A stretch of DNA of 64,000 bases from Paraburkholderia dilworthii (GTDB lineage Bacteria; Pseudomonadota; Gammaproteobacteria; Burkholderiales; Burkholderiaceae). The translations under genes were made by a program, and so were the position numbers. Below, in pieces: positions 9,154-17,974 of the stretch. The notes below the pieces were generated by a model. It was not told the DNA's origin. It worked only from the letters and a program-made list of their open reading frames with translations, and ran no database searches. Positions within the stretch are counted from its first letter, which is position 1. The number at the start of each line of letters is the position of its first letter. The stretch spans positions 132,987 through 196,986 of the forward strand of contig NZ_KI421431.1 in assembly GCF_000472525.1 (NCBI RefSeq). Reading direction: 5' to 3'.

Positions 9154-10803
9154 TTAAAGTTCTGCGTTGACCGGCAATAGTGAGAATAGCCCCGTTAGCG
9201 CGTTCCGGTATAACCCTGCCTGCGGGTCGAAAATGTAGGTGCGGCGCTTGCCGTCTTCCACATCGATCCACACGAGCGGGGACAGCGGCGCGCCGATCGA
9301 ACGAAGATAGGCGAGTTGCGCGTCGTCCGCGAGCGTCACGCGATAGCTTTGCTCGGGTGCCGTAGCGCGATCGAAAATGTCGGCGACCTGCGCCGCGAGC
9401 TGCGGGCTGTGGATCACGAGCGCGAGTTCGGTATTCAGATGCGCCGAGCGCGGATCGAGGTTCATCGAGCCGATCACCAGGATCCGGCGGTCGATCACAT
9501 AGGTCTTCGCATGCAGACTGGCGCGCGAACGCGAGCCGGCGAAGCCCGCCACGGGCGTTTCCTGGCGCGGCTTGAACTCGTACAACTCGACGCCTTGTTG
9601 CAGGAGCGGCACGCGAAACGGACTGTAGCCGGCCTGCACGGCCACGGCGTCTGTGGCGGCAAGCGAATTTGTCAGGATCGCTACGCGTACGCCGCGGTGC
9701 GTGAGCGCGCCAAGCGCCTTGACACCTGTTTCGTGCGGAACGAAGTAGGGCGATACGACCAGAAAATCCTTGCGCGCATCTTTTATCAGGTCACCAAGGC
9801 GCTTCATCGGCGGGCTGACGTAGTCCGGCGACGGGCTTTCGATTTTCTCCGGCCGATCCACTTTGAACTCCGCGTGCGCCCAGGTGAGGCCGAGTTGTTT
9901 GCCGGAAATCTGCGCGGCGAGCGGCGTCGCGTTCAGTGGCTTCGCGTTGTACGGATCGGCGTTCGTACGCCAATGCTGTCGAAGATCGTCGCGCGTCTGG
10001 TCGAGTTCCTTCGGAGCGAATTTCTGCTTGTTGAGCACGCGCAGCGGGTAGGCGACGCTGCTGTTCCAGTAATCGTCGAAGCTCGCGGAAACTTCGGCGG
10101 TGATCGGGCCGGCGGCGAGCACGTCGATGTCGCGGAACTGCAGCACTTCGCTCGCGCTGAAGTATTCGTCGCCGAGATTGCGGCCGCCGACAATCGCCAA
10201 CTGGTTGTCTGCGATCATCGCCTTGTTATGCATGCGGCGCGTGAAGTGGCCAATCTGCGTGAAGAGATTCGTGGTGCGCTCGAACATGCCTTCATGCGCG
10301 CTGCCGAATGGATTGAAGACACGAATCTCGATGTTCTCGTGCGAATTCAGCCCCGCCATGATGCGGTCGATGTCCTTGAAGTTCAGGTCGTCGACCAGCA
10401 TGCGTACGCGCACGCCGTGATCGGCCGCGTACAGCGCTGCCCCGAGCAGCAGCTTGCCGGTGGTGTCCTCGTTCGCGATGTAATACTGCATGTCGAGCGT
10501 TTTCGTCGCCGCGCGGGCGAGCGCGATGCGCATCTGCAATGCGTCGGTGCCGCTCGACAGCACGCGAAAGCCCGACTCCTCCGGATGAGCGGCTTCGAGC
10601 GGTGCAAGTGCCGCGCGAAGCGGCGTGTTCGCGGTTGCGGGCAGCGCGCGAGTGACTGTGCGGTCGAACGCGGTGGCGGGAGGCTTGGTTGCGCACGCAG
10701 TCAGAATTGCCGACGTGCAGCACAGCAGGAAGAAATGTCTCGCGAAGCCGCTTGCGCGCTTGCGGTGCGTCGCGGTCTGCTTTTGTTCTGTATGCCACTG
10801 CAC
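9154..10803 (-). CDS. phospholipase D family lipoprotein, ClsC-like
   Basis: 549 residues. The GTG start has AAGGGG seven bases upstream. A basic N-terminus and hydrophobic stretch end in the lipobox L-T-A-C (Cys 37), so the protein is probably lipid-anchored. Two HKD motifs are intact: HNKAMIADNQLAIVGGRN and HAKTYVIDRRILVIGSMN, each H-x-K-x4-D with the following G/S-x-N. Two-HKD proteins of this size include ClsC (YmdC) cardiolipin synthases, which condense phosphatidyl groups. A cardiolipin synthase or other phosphatidyl transferase is the best guess. It is the first gene of a two-gene unit with fumC; no functional link is evident. Confidence 0.85.
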   Translation of the reverse strand: MQWHTEQKQTATHRKRASGFARHFFLLCCTSAILTACATKPPATAFDRTVTRALPATANTPLRAALAPLEAAHPEESGFRVLSSGTDALQMRIALARAATKTLDMQYYIANEDTTGKLLLGAALYAADHGVRVRMLVDDLNFKDIDRIMAGLNSHENIEIRVFNPFGSAHEGMFERTTNLFTQIGHFTRRMHNKAMIADNQLAIVGGRNLGDEYFSASEVLQFRDIDVLAAGPITAEVSASFDDYWNSSVAYPLRVLNKQKFAPKELDQTRDDLRQHWRTNADPYNAKPLNATPLAAQISGKQLGLTWAHAEFKVDRPEKIESPSPDYVSPPMKRLGDLIKDARKDFLVVSPYFVPHETGVKALGALTHRGVRVAILTNSLAATDAVAVQAGYSPFRVPLLQQGVELYEFKPRQETPVAGFAGSRSRASLHAKTYVIDRRILVIGSMNLDPRSAHLNTELALVIHSPQLAAQVADIFDRATAPEQSYRVTLADDAQLAYLRSIGAPLSPLVWIDVEDGKRRTYIFDPQAGLYRNALTGLFSLLPVNAEL

Positions 10804-11026
10804 GCTTTTTCCCCTTGTTGTTCAGGCTTTTCGTAGCGGCAGCGTGGATGCTTCACCCTGCGCCGCCGAGAAATCCATTCTAAGGGGAATCGCGCCGCCG
10901 GGATGCGCATCGCGGCATTCGGGCGGCGGCGGTGGGCTGCTTTACCGCGCGCGGCGTTGCTGTGGCGATGGCGAACATCACGGCCATAGCCACAGCGCGA
11001 TCGTTGTTGAAAGTCGCTCCGAGCCG

Positions 11027-11986
11027 TCAGACGTGTTCGGTGTTCAGCACGCGTTCGCCGTCGGCATGAGTCGAGCCTTTCGCCGGACGCCCTGCCCAGA
11101 AGCCCGCGAGAAGCGAGCCCGACAGGTTATGCCAGACTGAAAACAACGCGCCGGGCAACGCGGCGATCGGCGTGAAATACAGCTTGCCGAGCGTTGCGGC
11201 GAGGCCCGAATTCTGCATGCCGACTTCAATGGCGAGCGTGCGGCAGACGGCTTCGTCGAAACCGAGCAGACGGCCACCCCAATAACCGCCGAGCAGACCG
11301 ATCCCGTTATGCAGCACCACGCCCAGCATCACTACGAGGCCGACCGACGCAATGCTCTTTTGCGTGCCGCCCACCACTGCGCCGATGATCAGCACAATCG
11401 CGACCATCGAAACTAGTGGCAGCGCCGGCTCGATTTTGCGAACTGCCTTGCCGAACAGATGATTGACCACGAGGCCGACGACGATCGGCAGTGCGACGAT
11501 TTGCAGAATGCTCATCAGCATGCCGTGGACGTCGACGGCAATCGACGCATCCACGTAGAGACGCGTGAGGAGCGGCGTCGCGAAGACGCCGACGAGCGTG
11601 GACAACGCGCTGATCGTCACCGACAACGCGACGTCGCCGCGCGCCAGATAGATCATCACGTTCGACGCCGTGCCGCTCGCCACGCTGCCGACCAGCACCA
11701 TGCCGGCGGTCAGATCGGGCGGCATGCGCAAGGCCTTCGCGATCACCCAGGCGGCGAGCGGCATCACGAGGTAATGCAGCACGATGCCCGCGATCACTGG
11801 CGCCGGCCGTGTGAAGACGCGCTGAAAGTCCGCGACGGACAGCGTGACGCCCATCGCCAGCATGATGATGGTGAGGAGCGTGGTGACGTGCGGAGCGACG
11901 CCGGAAAACGAGGCCGGCGAGAAGTACGCGGCGACCGAAACGAGCACGGCCCAAAGGGGAAAGAGACGGGTGATGCGGGCAAGCAT
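11027..11986 (-). CDS. bile acid:sodium symporter (BASS/SBF) family transporter
   Basis: 319 residues with nine or ten predicted membrane helices. The family features are visible: [19 protein letters not shown] near the N-terminus, and [25 protein letters not shown], the first helix crossover with its Na+-site residues. A second conserved block is [20 protein letters not shown]. Bacterial members carry organic acids such as pantoate or keto acids with sodium, and few have known substrates. An AAGGA site precedes the ATG. It stands alone. Confidence 0.9.
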   Translation of the reverse strand: MLARITRLFPLWAVLVSVAAYFSPASFSGVAPHVTTLLTIIMLAMGVTLSVADFQRVFTRPAPVIAGIVLHYLVMPLAAWVIAKALRMPPDLTAGMVLVGSVASGTASNVMIYLARGDVALSVTISALSTLVGVFATPLLTRLYVDASIAVDVHGMLMSILQIVALPIVVGLVVNHLFGKAVRKIEPALPLVSMVAIVLIIGAVVGGTQKSIASVGLVVMLGVVLHNGIGLLGGYWGGRLLGFDEAVCRTLAIEVGMQNSGLAATLGKLYFTPIAALPGALFSVWHNLSGSLLAGFWAGRPAKGSTHADGERVLNTEHV

Positions 11987-12392
11987 GAGGCAAGGTCCTT
12001 GGTTATGTTTTATGGCGAGAAGAGAAGCATGGGTCGGCGCCGCGTATGCGGCGCGGGGTTGCTGCGGCTACGTCGCAAGAGAAGGGCAGGTTCTCAGCGG
12101 ATGGCGGACCTGCCGGCGGCGCGGTCCTTTGTGAGGCGCGCAAGCGGAGCTTCGGCGGATGGGCGCAGGTTCGCGCGTCGCGTCGAAAAAGCCCTACATT
12201 TTAGCGTTGCGGCGAAGAGCTTGCTGTGGGCTCGTTGCGGACGCAAGCGGTTTCGAAGGGCGTGTTGTTGTGCCGGTGTGCCGCAGCGCGGCGACCCGGC
12301 AGCGTGGCAACACGGCAAACACCGACCTCTCGCACAGCGGCGCTGCCACGCAGGCGCGTGCGTGCTTCAAGCGACGAGTCCGTCCGCCGCAT
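11987..12392. other. 406-base gap between BASS and MATE genes
   Basis: No convincing coding frame. It holds the upstream region of the BASS gene (minus strand) and the 3' side of the MATE gene. An AT-rich patch at about 12184-12205 reads CTAAAATG on the minus strand and could be a -10 region, without a clear -35. I see no terminator. Confidence 0.5.
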
Positions 12393-13802
12393 TCAAACCG
12401 ATGCGGCAGGCGGCGCCTCCGCCGCCGGCACGCGCCGCAAGCTCAGCTTGTGAAAGCGCAGCGTCATCAGCAATGCGACGCTCGCGAGGCCGGCCGCGAG
12501 TCCCCACCACAGACCGCGAGCGCCGAGCCCGAAATGAAACGCAAGCGTATAGCCGGTCGGAAAACCGATCACCCAGTAGCCGAACGCGGCGGCGATCATC
12601 GGTATGCGCGTGTCTTTCAAACCTCGCAGGCAACCGGATCCGACGGTCTGCATGCCGTCGACGATCTGGAAAATTGCCGCCACGCCAAGCAGTGAACTGG
12701 CAAGCGCCACGGTCGCGGCATTGGCAGGGTCGTCCAGATGCAGATACAGGCCGACGATCCAGTGCGGCGCGGCGATCAGCACGATCCCCGACAGCGTCAT
12801 GAAGCCGACGCCGAGCGCGAGCGCGACGAAGCCCGCATGGCGCGCGGCGAGCGGCTGCCCGGCGCCTGACCAGAAGCCGACTCTCACATTGGCCGCCTGG
12901 CCGATCGCGAGCGGCACCATGAATGCCACCGACGCGACGTTCAGCGCGATCTGGTGGGCGGCCAGTTGCGACTCGCCGAGCAGACCGACCATCAGGCCGG
13001 TCGCCAGAAAGAGCGTCGACTCGACGCCGTATGTGATTGCAACGGGCCAGCCGATGCCGAACAGCTCGCCCATCAGCGGGACGTTGGGGCGCGTCGCGAC
13101 GACGAAATGGCGATAGCGCGGCCGCAGGTGCAACAGCGCCATCAGCACGAGTGCGGTCAGCCAGACGGTGATAGAAGTCGCCGCGGCAGAGCCGAGGAAA
13201 CCGAGCCGCGGCAGGCCGTAAGCGCCGTGGATCAGTCCGTAGTTCAGAAAGCCGTTCACGCCGACGCTCACGAGCGACACCCACAGGAGCCGCCGCGCGG
13301 CGCCGATCGCCGGCAAAAACGAGCGCATCAGACCGACGCCGATCAGACTGCCCAGCGCGCCCCAGCGCAGCACCGCCGCATATTCGCCGACGTTGTGCGC
13401 GAGTAGCGCCGGCTCGCCGAACGCGAGCATGATCGGCGTCGCGAACGACAGCAGCGCGAACGCCGGCACCGACAGCAGCACCGAGAGCACGAAACCGGTC
13501 CAGTAGATATGCGGCACGCGGCTTTCGTCCTGCGCGCCGCGCGCATGCGAGACGCTCACGCTGACGGACGTCAGCACGCCCTGCAGCAGCGTCACGACGA
13601 CGAAGAACAGATTGGCGCCCAAACCGCCGGCCGCGAGCGCGTCGGGGCCGAGCGAGCCGAGCAGGATCGTGTCGGTGACGGCCATCGCCATTTGCGACAG
13701 TTGCGCGATGGCGAGTGGCGCGGCGAGCCGGGCGGTGTCGGCGGCGTGGCGGGAGAAAGTCGGCGGACGGGTGGCCACCCGGGTGAAGCCGGATTGAGTC
13801 AT
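12393..13802 (-). CDS. MATE family multidrug/cation exporter
   Basis: 469 residues with about 12 membrane helices in two homologous six-helix halves, the NorM/DinF type. Typical are PLAIAQLSQMAMAVTDTILLGSLG in helix 1 and GIGWPVAITYGVESTLFLATGLMVGLLG at the start of the second half. Such proteins export cationic drugs in exchange for Na+ or H+. The start is placed at the Met before TQSGFTRVATRPP. A TTG 14 codons upstream would also keep the frame, and neither has a clear ribosome site. The upstream region holds a striking palindrome. Confidence 0.9.
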   Translation of the reverse strand: MTQSGFTRVATRPPTFSRHAADTARLAAPLAIAQLSQMAMAVTDTILLGSLGPDALAAGGLGANLFFVVVTLLQGVLTSVSVSVSHARGAQDESRVPHIYWTGFVLSVLLSVPAFALLSFATPIMLAFGEPALLAHNVGEYAAVLRWGALGSLIGVGLMRSFLPAIGAARRLLWVSLVSVGVNGFLNYGLIHGAYGLPRLGFLGSAAATSITVWLTALVLMALLHLRPRYRHFVVATRPNVPLMGELFGIGWPVAITYGVESTLFLATGLMVGLLGESQLAAHQIALNVASVAFMVPLAIGQAANVRVGFWSGAGQPLAARHAGFVALALGVGFMTLSGIVLIAAPHWIVGLYLHLDDPANAATVALASSLLGVAAIFQIVDGMQTVGSGCLRGLKDTRIPMIAAAFGYWVIGFPTGYTLAFHFGLGARGLWWGLAAGLASVALLMTLRFHKLSLRRVPAAEAPPAASV

Positions 13803-14113
13803 GGAGCGCGCAAAGTTGACGGAATGACGACACGGCCGGCGCAAGATGCACCGGAGGGATCAGAGGCACCGAAGCCACCGAAGCCACCGCGACGCGGGCG
13901 ATGCCGCCGCAACGGCACCCCGCCCTCGCGACGGCGCAACGCAGCGACGTTGGCGCTGGTCCTGGACCAGCGCCAACCGGCGATGTCAGCCAATAGGTTT
14001 GTCAGGCGAAACTGACAGCTTATTGCGTGGCTGCGGCAATGTCGATGGCAGAAGCACCTTTTTGGTGCCCGCTCCTGCTCCCGGTTTTCGTGGTTCGACG
14101 CGGGCGGCGCGCG
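13803..14113. other. 311-base gap with three inverted repeats
   Basis: Between the MATE start and the S4-protein stop. It contains no coding frame I can support, but three separate inverted repeats (13949-13977, 14000-14017, 14054-14068) and a short 9-base tandem (ACCGAAGCC, twice) near 13867-13890. Confidence 0.6.
13949..13977. repeat. perfect 29-base palindrome
   Basis: Arms GTTGGCGCTGGTCC and GGACCAGCGCCAAC pair perfectly around a single T. It could be a DNA-binding site or a very stable RNA hairpin. It lies about 150 bases upstream of the MATE start on the minus strand. Confidence 0.9.
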
Positions 14114-14332
14114 TCACGCTTCGTGAACCGCGATTCGCGTGTCACCGAGCAGCACCACCTGACCCGCGCGGATCTTGCATGTTTTACGTGTTTCGACGCG
14201 ACCGTCCACGGTCACAGCACCGCCCGCCACCATCATTTTTGCCGAGCCGCCACTGTCCGCGAGTCCCGTTAACTTCAGCAGATTATGTAATTCGACGTAG
14301 TCGCCGGTGAGCGTGAAAACGAGGTTGGGCAT
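14114..14332 (-). CDS. S4-domain RNA-binding protein, YbcJ-like
   Basis: 72 residues forming a single S4 RNA-binding domain. The alpha-L motif ELHNLLKLTGLADSGGSAKM is followed by GAVTVDGRVETRKTCKIRAGQVV, as in YbcJ and the S4 domains of pseudouridine synthases. The partner RNA is unknown. I chose the Met of MPNLVFTL because the domain begins there. A GTG 14 codons upstream (14374) has a better ribosome site (GAGG, 8 bases away), so an 86-residue form is possible. Confidence 0.82.
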   Translation of the reverse strand: MPNLVFTLTGDYVELHNLLKLTGLADSGGSAKMMVAGGAVTVDGRVETRKTCKIRAGQVVLLGDTRIAVHEA

Positions 14333-14646
14333 GGGCTTTGCACCTGCAGGCAAGGGGTTCGCATGATAAGCCACAAGCTTGCCCTCAAGAAGGCGTGCTG
14401 TCTCGTTGCAATGCGGTGCTAGGGCATCGCAAGCAAATGCAAGCAGATGTTATGCGGTCGTCAGAAAGTGAAACGTGGCGTAACACCAGTCGCCACGAAA
14501 TGACTTGACTCGTAAAGTGCGTCTCAGCAGGAAAGCTTGCCGGATTTTGTTCGGCTCTGAGCAGACACGATAGACCTTCGGCAAGCGCCGCGGCGCGACG
14601 CTAGATAGCTCGATCGCGTCACAACAACTTTAGAGAGGAATTTGCC

Positions 14647-15111
14647 ATGACCCAGATTCGTACGCTCCTGATCGGTACCGCTATCACCGCATTCGCCGCC
14701 ACGGCAGCTGTGGCGCAGACTACGCAGGCCGTTCAGCCAGCCGCGGGCGTGAACACCCAGGTGCAAGTCCAGACACCCGGCGCCGACGTCGCCCCGGCAG
14801 CGCCCGCGGCACAGGGCGTGCAGCCGGTAACGCCCGCGCCGACCCGCCTGACGGCTTCTGGCTCCACCGATCCACTGGTGCAAAAGCGCGATGCCAACGC
14901 GAAGGCTAATGCGGAGTACCGCGCGTCGAAGAAGGCATCAAAGGCGGAGTTGAAGGAACAGCAGAAGGCTGCCAAGTCCGAATACAAGGAACAGGTGCGC
15001 GACGCGAAGATCAACAAGAAAGCGGACAAGCAAGCCGCCAACAACGAAATGAAGATGAACATGCAAAGCCAGGCCGGCGAACAGACTGACGGCGGCGAGG
15101 TGAAGCATTAA
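14647..15111 (+). CDS. small Lys/Ala-rich periplasmic protein, unknown function
   Basis: 154 residues with a clear signal peptide cleaved after AVA (about residue 23). Next is a Gln/Val/Pro-rich linker (about 24-75). Then comes a highly charged helical stretch rich in Lys, Ala and Glu (about 80-145), likely a coiled coil. A good GAGAGGAA site precedes the ATG. I do not recognise a named family. The next gene has the same plan (signal peptide plus Lys/Ala helix), so the two are probably related and expressed together. No catalytic residues are evident. Confidence 0.7.
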   Translation: MTQIRTLLIGTAITAFAATAAVAQTTQAVQPAAGVNTQVQVQTPGADVAPAAPAAQGVQPVTPAPTRLTASGSTDPLVQKRDANAKANAEYRASKKASKAELKEQQKAAKSEYKEQVRDAKINKKADKQAANNEMKMNMQSQAGEQTDGGEVKH

Positions 15112-15212
15112 CCGCGATTCGAGCAGGGGTGCCGCACGCTCACAGCGTCCGACGCCCGATGTCGCTCGACCCGCTGTGGTTGACCTGATGAGCTTGGGTA
15201 AGGAGGTATCGC

Positions 15213-15494
15213 ATGAATAACATTCTCTCTACGAAGACCGCGAAATCCGCGGCCGGACGGTTTTGCGCGCTGCTGATCGCGGGCTGCCTGTCGTCGGTTG
15301 CGTTCGCGCAGGCTAGCGATCCGGCCGCCGCGCCGGTCACGCACGCCGATAAAAAGGCGGCGAAGCAGCAGGCCAAGGCGGACAAGAAGGCGGCTGTGGC
15401 GCAAGCCAAGGCCGACAAGGAAAAGACCGAAGCCCAGGCCGACGCGGATAAGGCCAGCGCCGAGGCCAATCTGAAGGATGCGAAGAAGCAGTAG
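15213..15494 (+). CDS. small Lys/Ala-rich periplasmic protein, second of a pair
   Basis: 93 residues: a signal peptide ending AFA-Q (about residue 32), then about 60 residues of almost pure Lys, Ala, Asp, Glu and Gln (KADKKAAVAQAKADKEKTEA), expected to be a long charged helix. A GGAGG site lies 6 bases before the ATG. The composition resembles the preceding gene 102 bases upstream. A strong terminator follows. Function unknown; it could be a structural or metal- or envelope-interacting periplasmic protein, but nothing in the sequence proves this. Confidence 0.7.
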   Translation: MNNILSTKTAKSAAGRFCALLIAGCLSSVAFAQASDPAAAPVTHADKKAAKQQAKADKKAAVAQAKADKEKTEAQADADKASAEANLKDAKKQ

Positions 15495-15533
15495 GCTTCC
15501 CGCTTCCGAATGAGCAGGCGAGTCTTGCTCGAC

Positions 15534-15575
15534 AAAACGGCCCGTTTGCGTGGAGCGAACGGGCCGTTGGTTTTT
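15534..15575 (+). terminator. intrinsic terminator after the small periplasmic protein pair
   Basis: A GC-rich stem, AACGGCCCGTTTGC against GCGAACGGGCCGTT, with a 4-5 base loop, followed by GGTTTTT. It separates this pair from the helicase promoter downstream. Confidence 0.8.
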
Positions 15576-15651
15576 GGGCCAGTTCGCAGCCGTGCGTGCG
15601 GCGCGCGGCGGTACGCATAACGCGGCGACGCAGCGCTGATAAAAGAGTCGC

Positions 15652-15679
15652 TTGTGCGTGCAGGTTGTATGGATATACA
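15652..15679 (+). promoter_or_regulatory. promoter of the UvrD-like helicase
   Basis: TTGTGC (15652-15657), a 16-base spacer and TATACA (15674-15679). The -10 is overlapped by a LexA-type operator. Transcription would start near 15686, about 40 bases before the proposed TTG start. Confidence 0.6.
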
Positions 15680-15680
15680 G
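15665..15680. promoter_or_regulatory. LexA (SOS) box
   Basis: TTGTATGGATATACAG matches the E. coli-type consensus CTGT-N8-ACAG at seven of the eight fixed positions. The flanking TA on the right extends the match. It overlaps the -10 of a DNA helicase gene, the right place for repression by LexA. Betaproteobacterial LexA proteins recognise this same type of site. Confidence 0.75.
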
Positions 15681-15724
15681 TATGCGTCGTCGTTCTCTAT
15701 CCATTCAACGCTCAGATAAAGACC

Positions 15725-17854
15725 TTGCTTTCCGTCGCAGAAACTCCGCCGCCGTCCGATACCACCGCCTGGCTCGCAAAGCTCAACGACGCCCAGCGCG
15801 AGGCCGTCGAATTCGGCACGGATACGCCTCATGCGCCGCCGGGCGCGTTGCTGGTGATCGCGGGCGCCGGTTCGGGCAAGACCAGTACGCTCGCGCACCG
15901 CGTGGCCAATCTGATGGTGAAGGGCGCCGATCCGCGCAGAATCCTGCTGTTGACGTTTTCGCGCCGCGCGGCGCTGGAAATGACCCGCCGCGTCACGCGC
16001 ATCGCCACGGCGGCGCTCGGCACGCGCGCCGCGCTCGCGCAGGGGCTGACGTGGGCGGGCACCTTCCATAGCGTCGGCGCCCGGCTGCTGCGCGAATACG
16101 CGGAGCCGATCGGCCTCGCGCCGGCCTTCACGATCAACGACCGTGAGGATTCCGCGGACCTGATGAATCTGGTGCGCCATGAACTGGGCTTATCCGCGAA
16201 GGAACGGCGTTTCCCCGCCAAGGGAACCTGTTTCGCGATTTACTCGCGCGTCGTGAACACCGGCGCGTCGCTCGGGCAGGTGCTCGAGAGCGCGTTCCCA
16301 TGGTGCCGCGAGTGGGAAGCCGATCTGCGCATGCTGTTTGCCGCCTACGTCGACGCGAAGCAGAAGCAGAGCGTGCTCGATTACGACGACCTGCTGCTCT
16401 ACTGGTCGCATATGGCCGCCGAGCCGGCGATTGCTGCGGATCTGTCGGCGCGCTTCGATCACGTGCTGGTCGACGAGTACCAGGACACCAACCGGCTGCA
16501 GGCGTCGATTCTCCTCGCGCTGAAGCCGGACGGGCGCGGCCTGACCGTGGTCGGCGACGACGCCCAGTCGATCTATTCGTTTCGCGGCGCAACCGTGCGC
16601 AACATTCTCGATTTCCCGGCGCAATTCGATCCGCCCGCGGCGCAGGTCACGCTCGAACGCAATTACCGTTCGACCGAGCCCATTCTCGCCGCGTCGAATG
16701 CGGTGATCGAACTGGCCAGCGAGCGTTATACGAAGAACCTGTGGACCGACAAGGCTTCGGCGCAGCGCCCTCGGCTCGTCACAGTTGCCGACGAGGCGGA
16801 CCAGGCGCGCTATGTCGTCGAGCAGGTGCTCGAGGCGCGCGAGCAGGGCATGAAGCTGAAGTCGCAGGCCGTGCTGTTTCGCGCCGCTCACCACAGCGCC
16901 GCGCTCGAGATTGAACTCACACGGCGCAACATTCCGTTCGTGAAGTTCGGCGGCCTGAAGTTTCTCGATTCCGTGCACGTGAAGGATGTGCTCGCGGTGC
17001 TGCGTTGGGCCGAGAATCCGCGCGACCGCGTGGCCGGCTTTCGCGTCGTACAGTTGCTGCCCGGCGTGGGGCCGGCCACGGCCGCCAAGGTGCTCGACGA
17101 AATCGTCGCGCGCGTCGGCCCCGGCAACCCCGCCGACACCGCGGGCGGCGCGCTCGCCGCGTTCGCGCCGCCGCCTCGCGCGCAGGAAGACTGGCATCCG
17201 TTCGTCAAGCTGATGTCGAGCGTGTATGGGCGGCAGACGCCGTGGCCCGCCGAGTTCGAGATGGTGCGGCGCTGGTACGAGCCGCATCTCGAGCGCAATC
17301 ATGAAGACGCCGCGATCCGTCACGCCGACGTGCTGCAGATGGAAAGCATTGCGGGCACGTATGCGTCGCGCGAACGCTTTCTTACCGAGTTGACGCTTGA
17401 TCCGCCCGATGCCACGAGCGACGAATCCGGCGTGCCGCTCATCGACGAAGACTATCTGATCCTGTCCACCATCCATTCGGCAAAGGGGCAGGAGTGGCGC
17501 AACGTGTTCGTGCTAAACGGGGTTGACGGCTGCATTCCGTCCGACCTCGGCACGGGCAGCGAAGAGGAAATCGACGAGGAGCGCCGCCTGCTCTACGTAG
17601 CGATGACGCGCGCAAAAGAAGACCTGCATATCGTCGTGCCGCAGCGCTTTTACGTGCACAACCAGACGCATATGGGAGACCGTCATGTGTGGGCGTCGCG
17701 CACGCGTTTTATTCCCGCGCATCTGATGCCTTTGTTCGACGCCTATGCGTGGCCGCGCGTACCGGTGCCGAGTGCACCGACGGCCACGGGACTGGCCGCG
17801 GCGGCGCAGGCGAAGATAGAAATCGGAGCGCGGCTCAGGAAGATGTGGGACTGA
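15725..17854 (+). CDS. UvrD/Rep-family superfamily 1 DNA helicase
   Basis: About 709 residues from the proposed TTG start. All SF1A motifs are present: Walker A AGAGSGKT (residues 46-53), motif Ia TFSRRAALEMTRR, motif II VDEYQDTN, motif III VVGDDAQSIYSFRGA, motif IV ERNYRS, motif V STIHSAKGQEW and motif VI LYVAMTRAKEDL. It unwinds DNA 3' to 5' with ATP and most likely acts in repair or recombination. The start is uncertain because no ATG lies near the domain. The TTG is the only usual start codon between the predicted transcription start and motif Q (LNDAQREAV). The promoter carries a LexA box. It is a UvrD/PcrA-like paralogue, not necessarily UvrD itself. Confidence 0.88.
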   Translation: MLSVAETPPPSDTTAWLAKLNDAQREAVEFGTDTPHAPPGALLVIAGAGSGKTSTLAHRVANLMVKGADPRRILLLTFSRRAALEMTRRVTRIATAALGTRAALAQGLTWAGTFHSVGARLLREYAEPIGLAPAFTINDREDSADLMNLVRHELGLSAKERRFPAKGTCFAIYSRVVNTGASLGQVLESAFPWCREWEADLRMLFAAYVDAKQKQSVLDYDDLLLYWSHMAAEPAIAADLSARFDHVLVDEYQDTNRLQASILLALKPDGRGLTVVGDDAQSIYSFRGATVRNILDFPAQFDPPAAQVTLERNYRSTEPILAASNAVIELASERYTKNLWTDKASAQRPRLVTVADEADQARYVVEQVLEAREQGMKLKSQAVLFRAAHHSAALEIELTRRNIPFVKFGGLKFLDSVHVKDVLAVLRWAENPRDRVAGFRVVQLLPGVGPATAAKVLDEIVARVGPGNPADTAGGALAAFAPPPRAQEDWHPFVKLMSSVYGRQTPWPAEFEMVRRWYEPHLERNHEDAAIRHADVLQMESIAGTYASRERFLTELTLDPPDATSDESGVPLIDEDYLILSTIHSAKGQEWRNVFVLNGVDGCIPSDLGTGSEEEIDEERRLLYVAMTRAKEDLHIVVPQRFYVHNQTHMGDRHVWASRTRFIPAHLMPLFDAYAWPRVPVPSAPTATGLAAAAQAKIEIGARLRKMWD

Positions 17855-17974
17855 GCGGGCCGCTCGCCTGGCGGCCAGAAGGGTGGTTGCCGGACCGGCT
17901 GCTGTAGCTGCGTGGTGGTTTTCAGGTCGCTGCCCGCTGGCTCCGCGCCATTCCACGCGGGCTGCTGACCAGGG

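Noticed and set aside
9316-10836. A 506-codon open frame antisense to the phospholipase-D-like gene
   Set aside because: The opposite strand has two intact HKD motifs and a lipobox; this one has nothing.
11459-12802. Long plus-strand frame across the BASS and MATE genes
   Set aside because: Crosses two real minus-strand genes and is low complexity (Arg/His/Asp).
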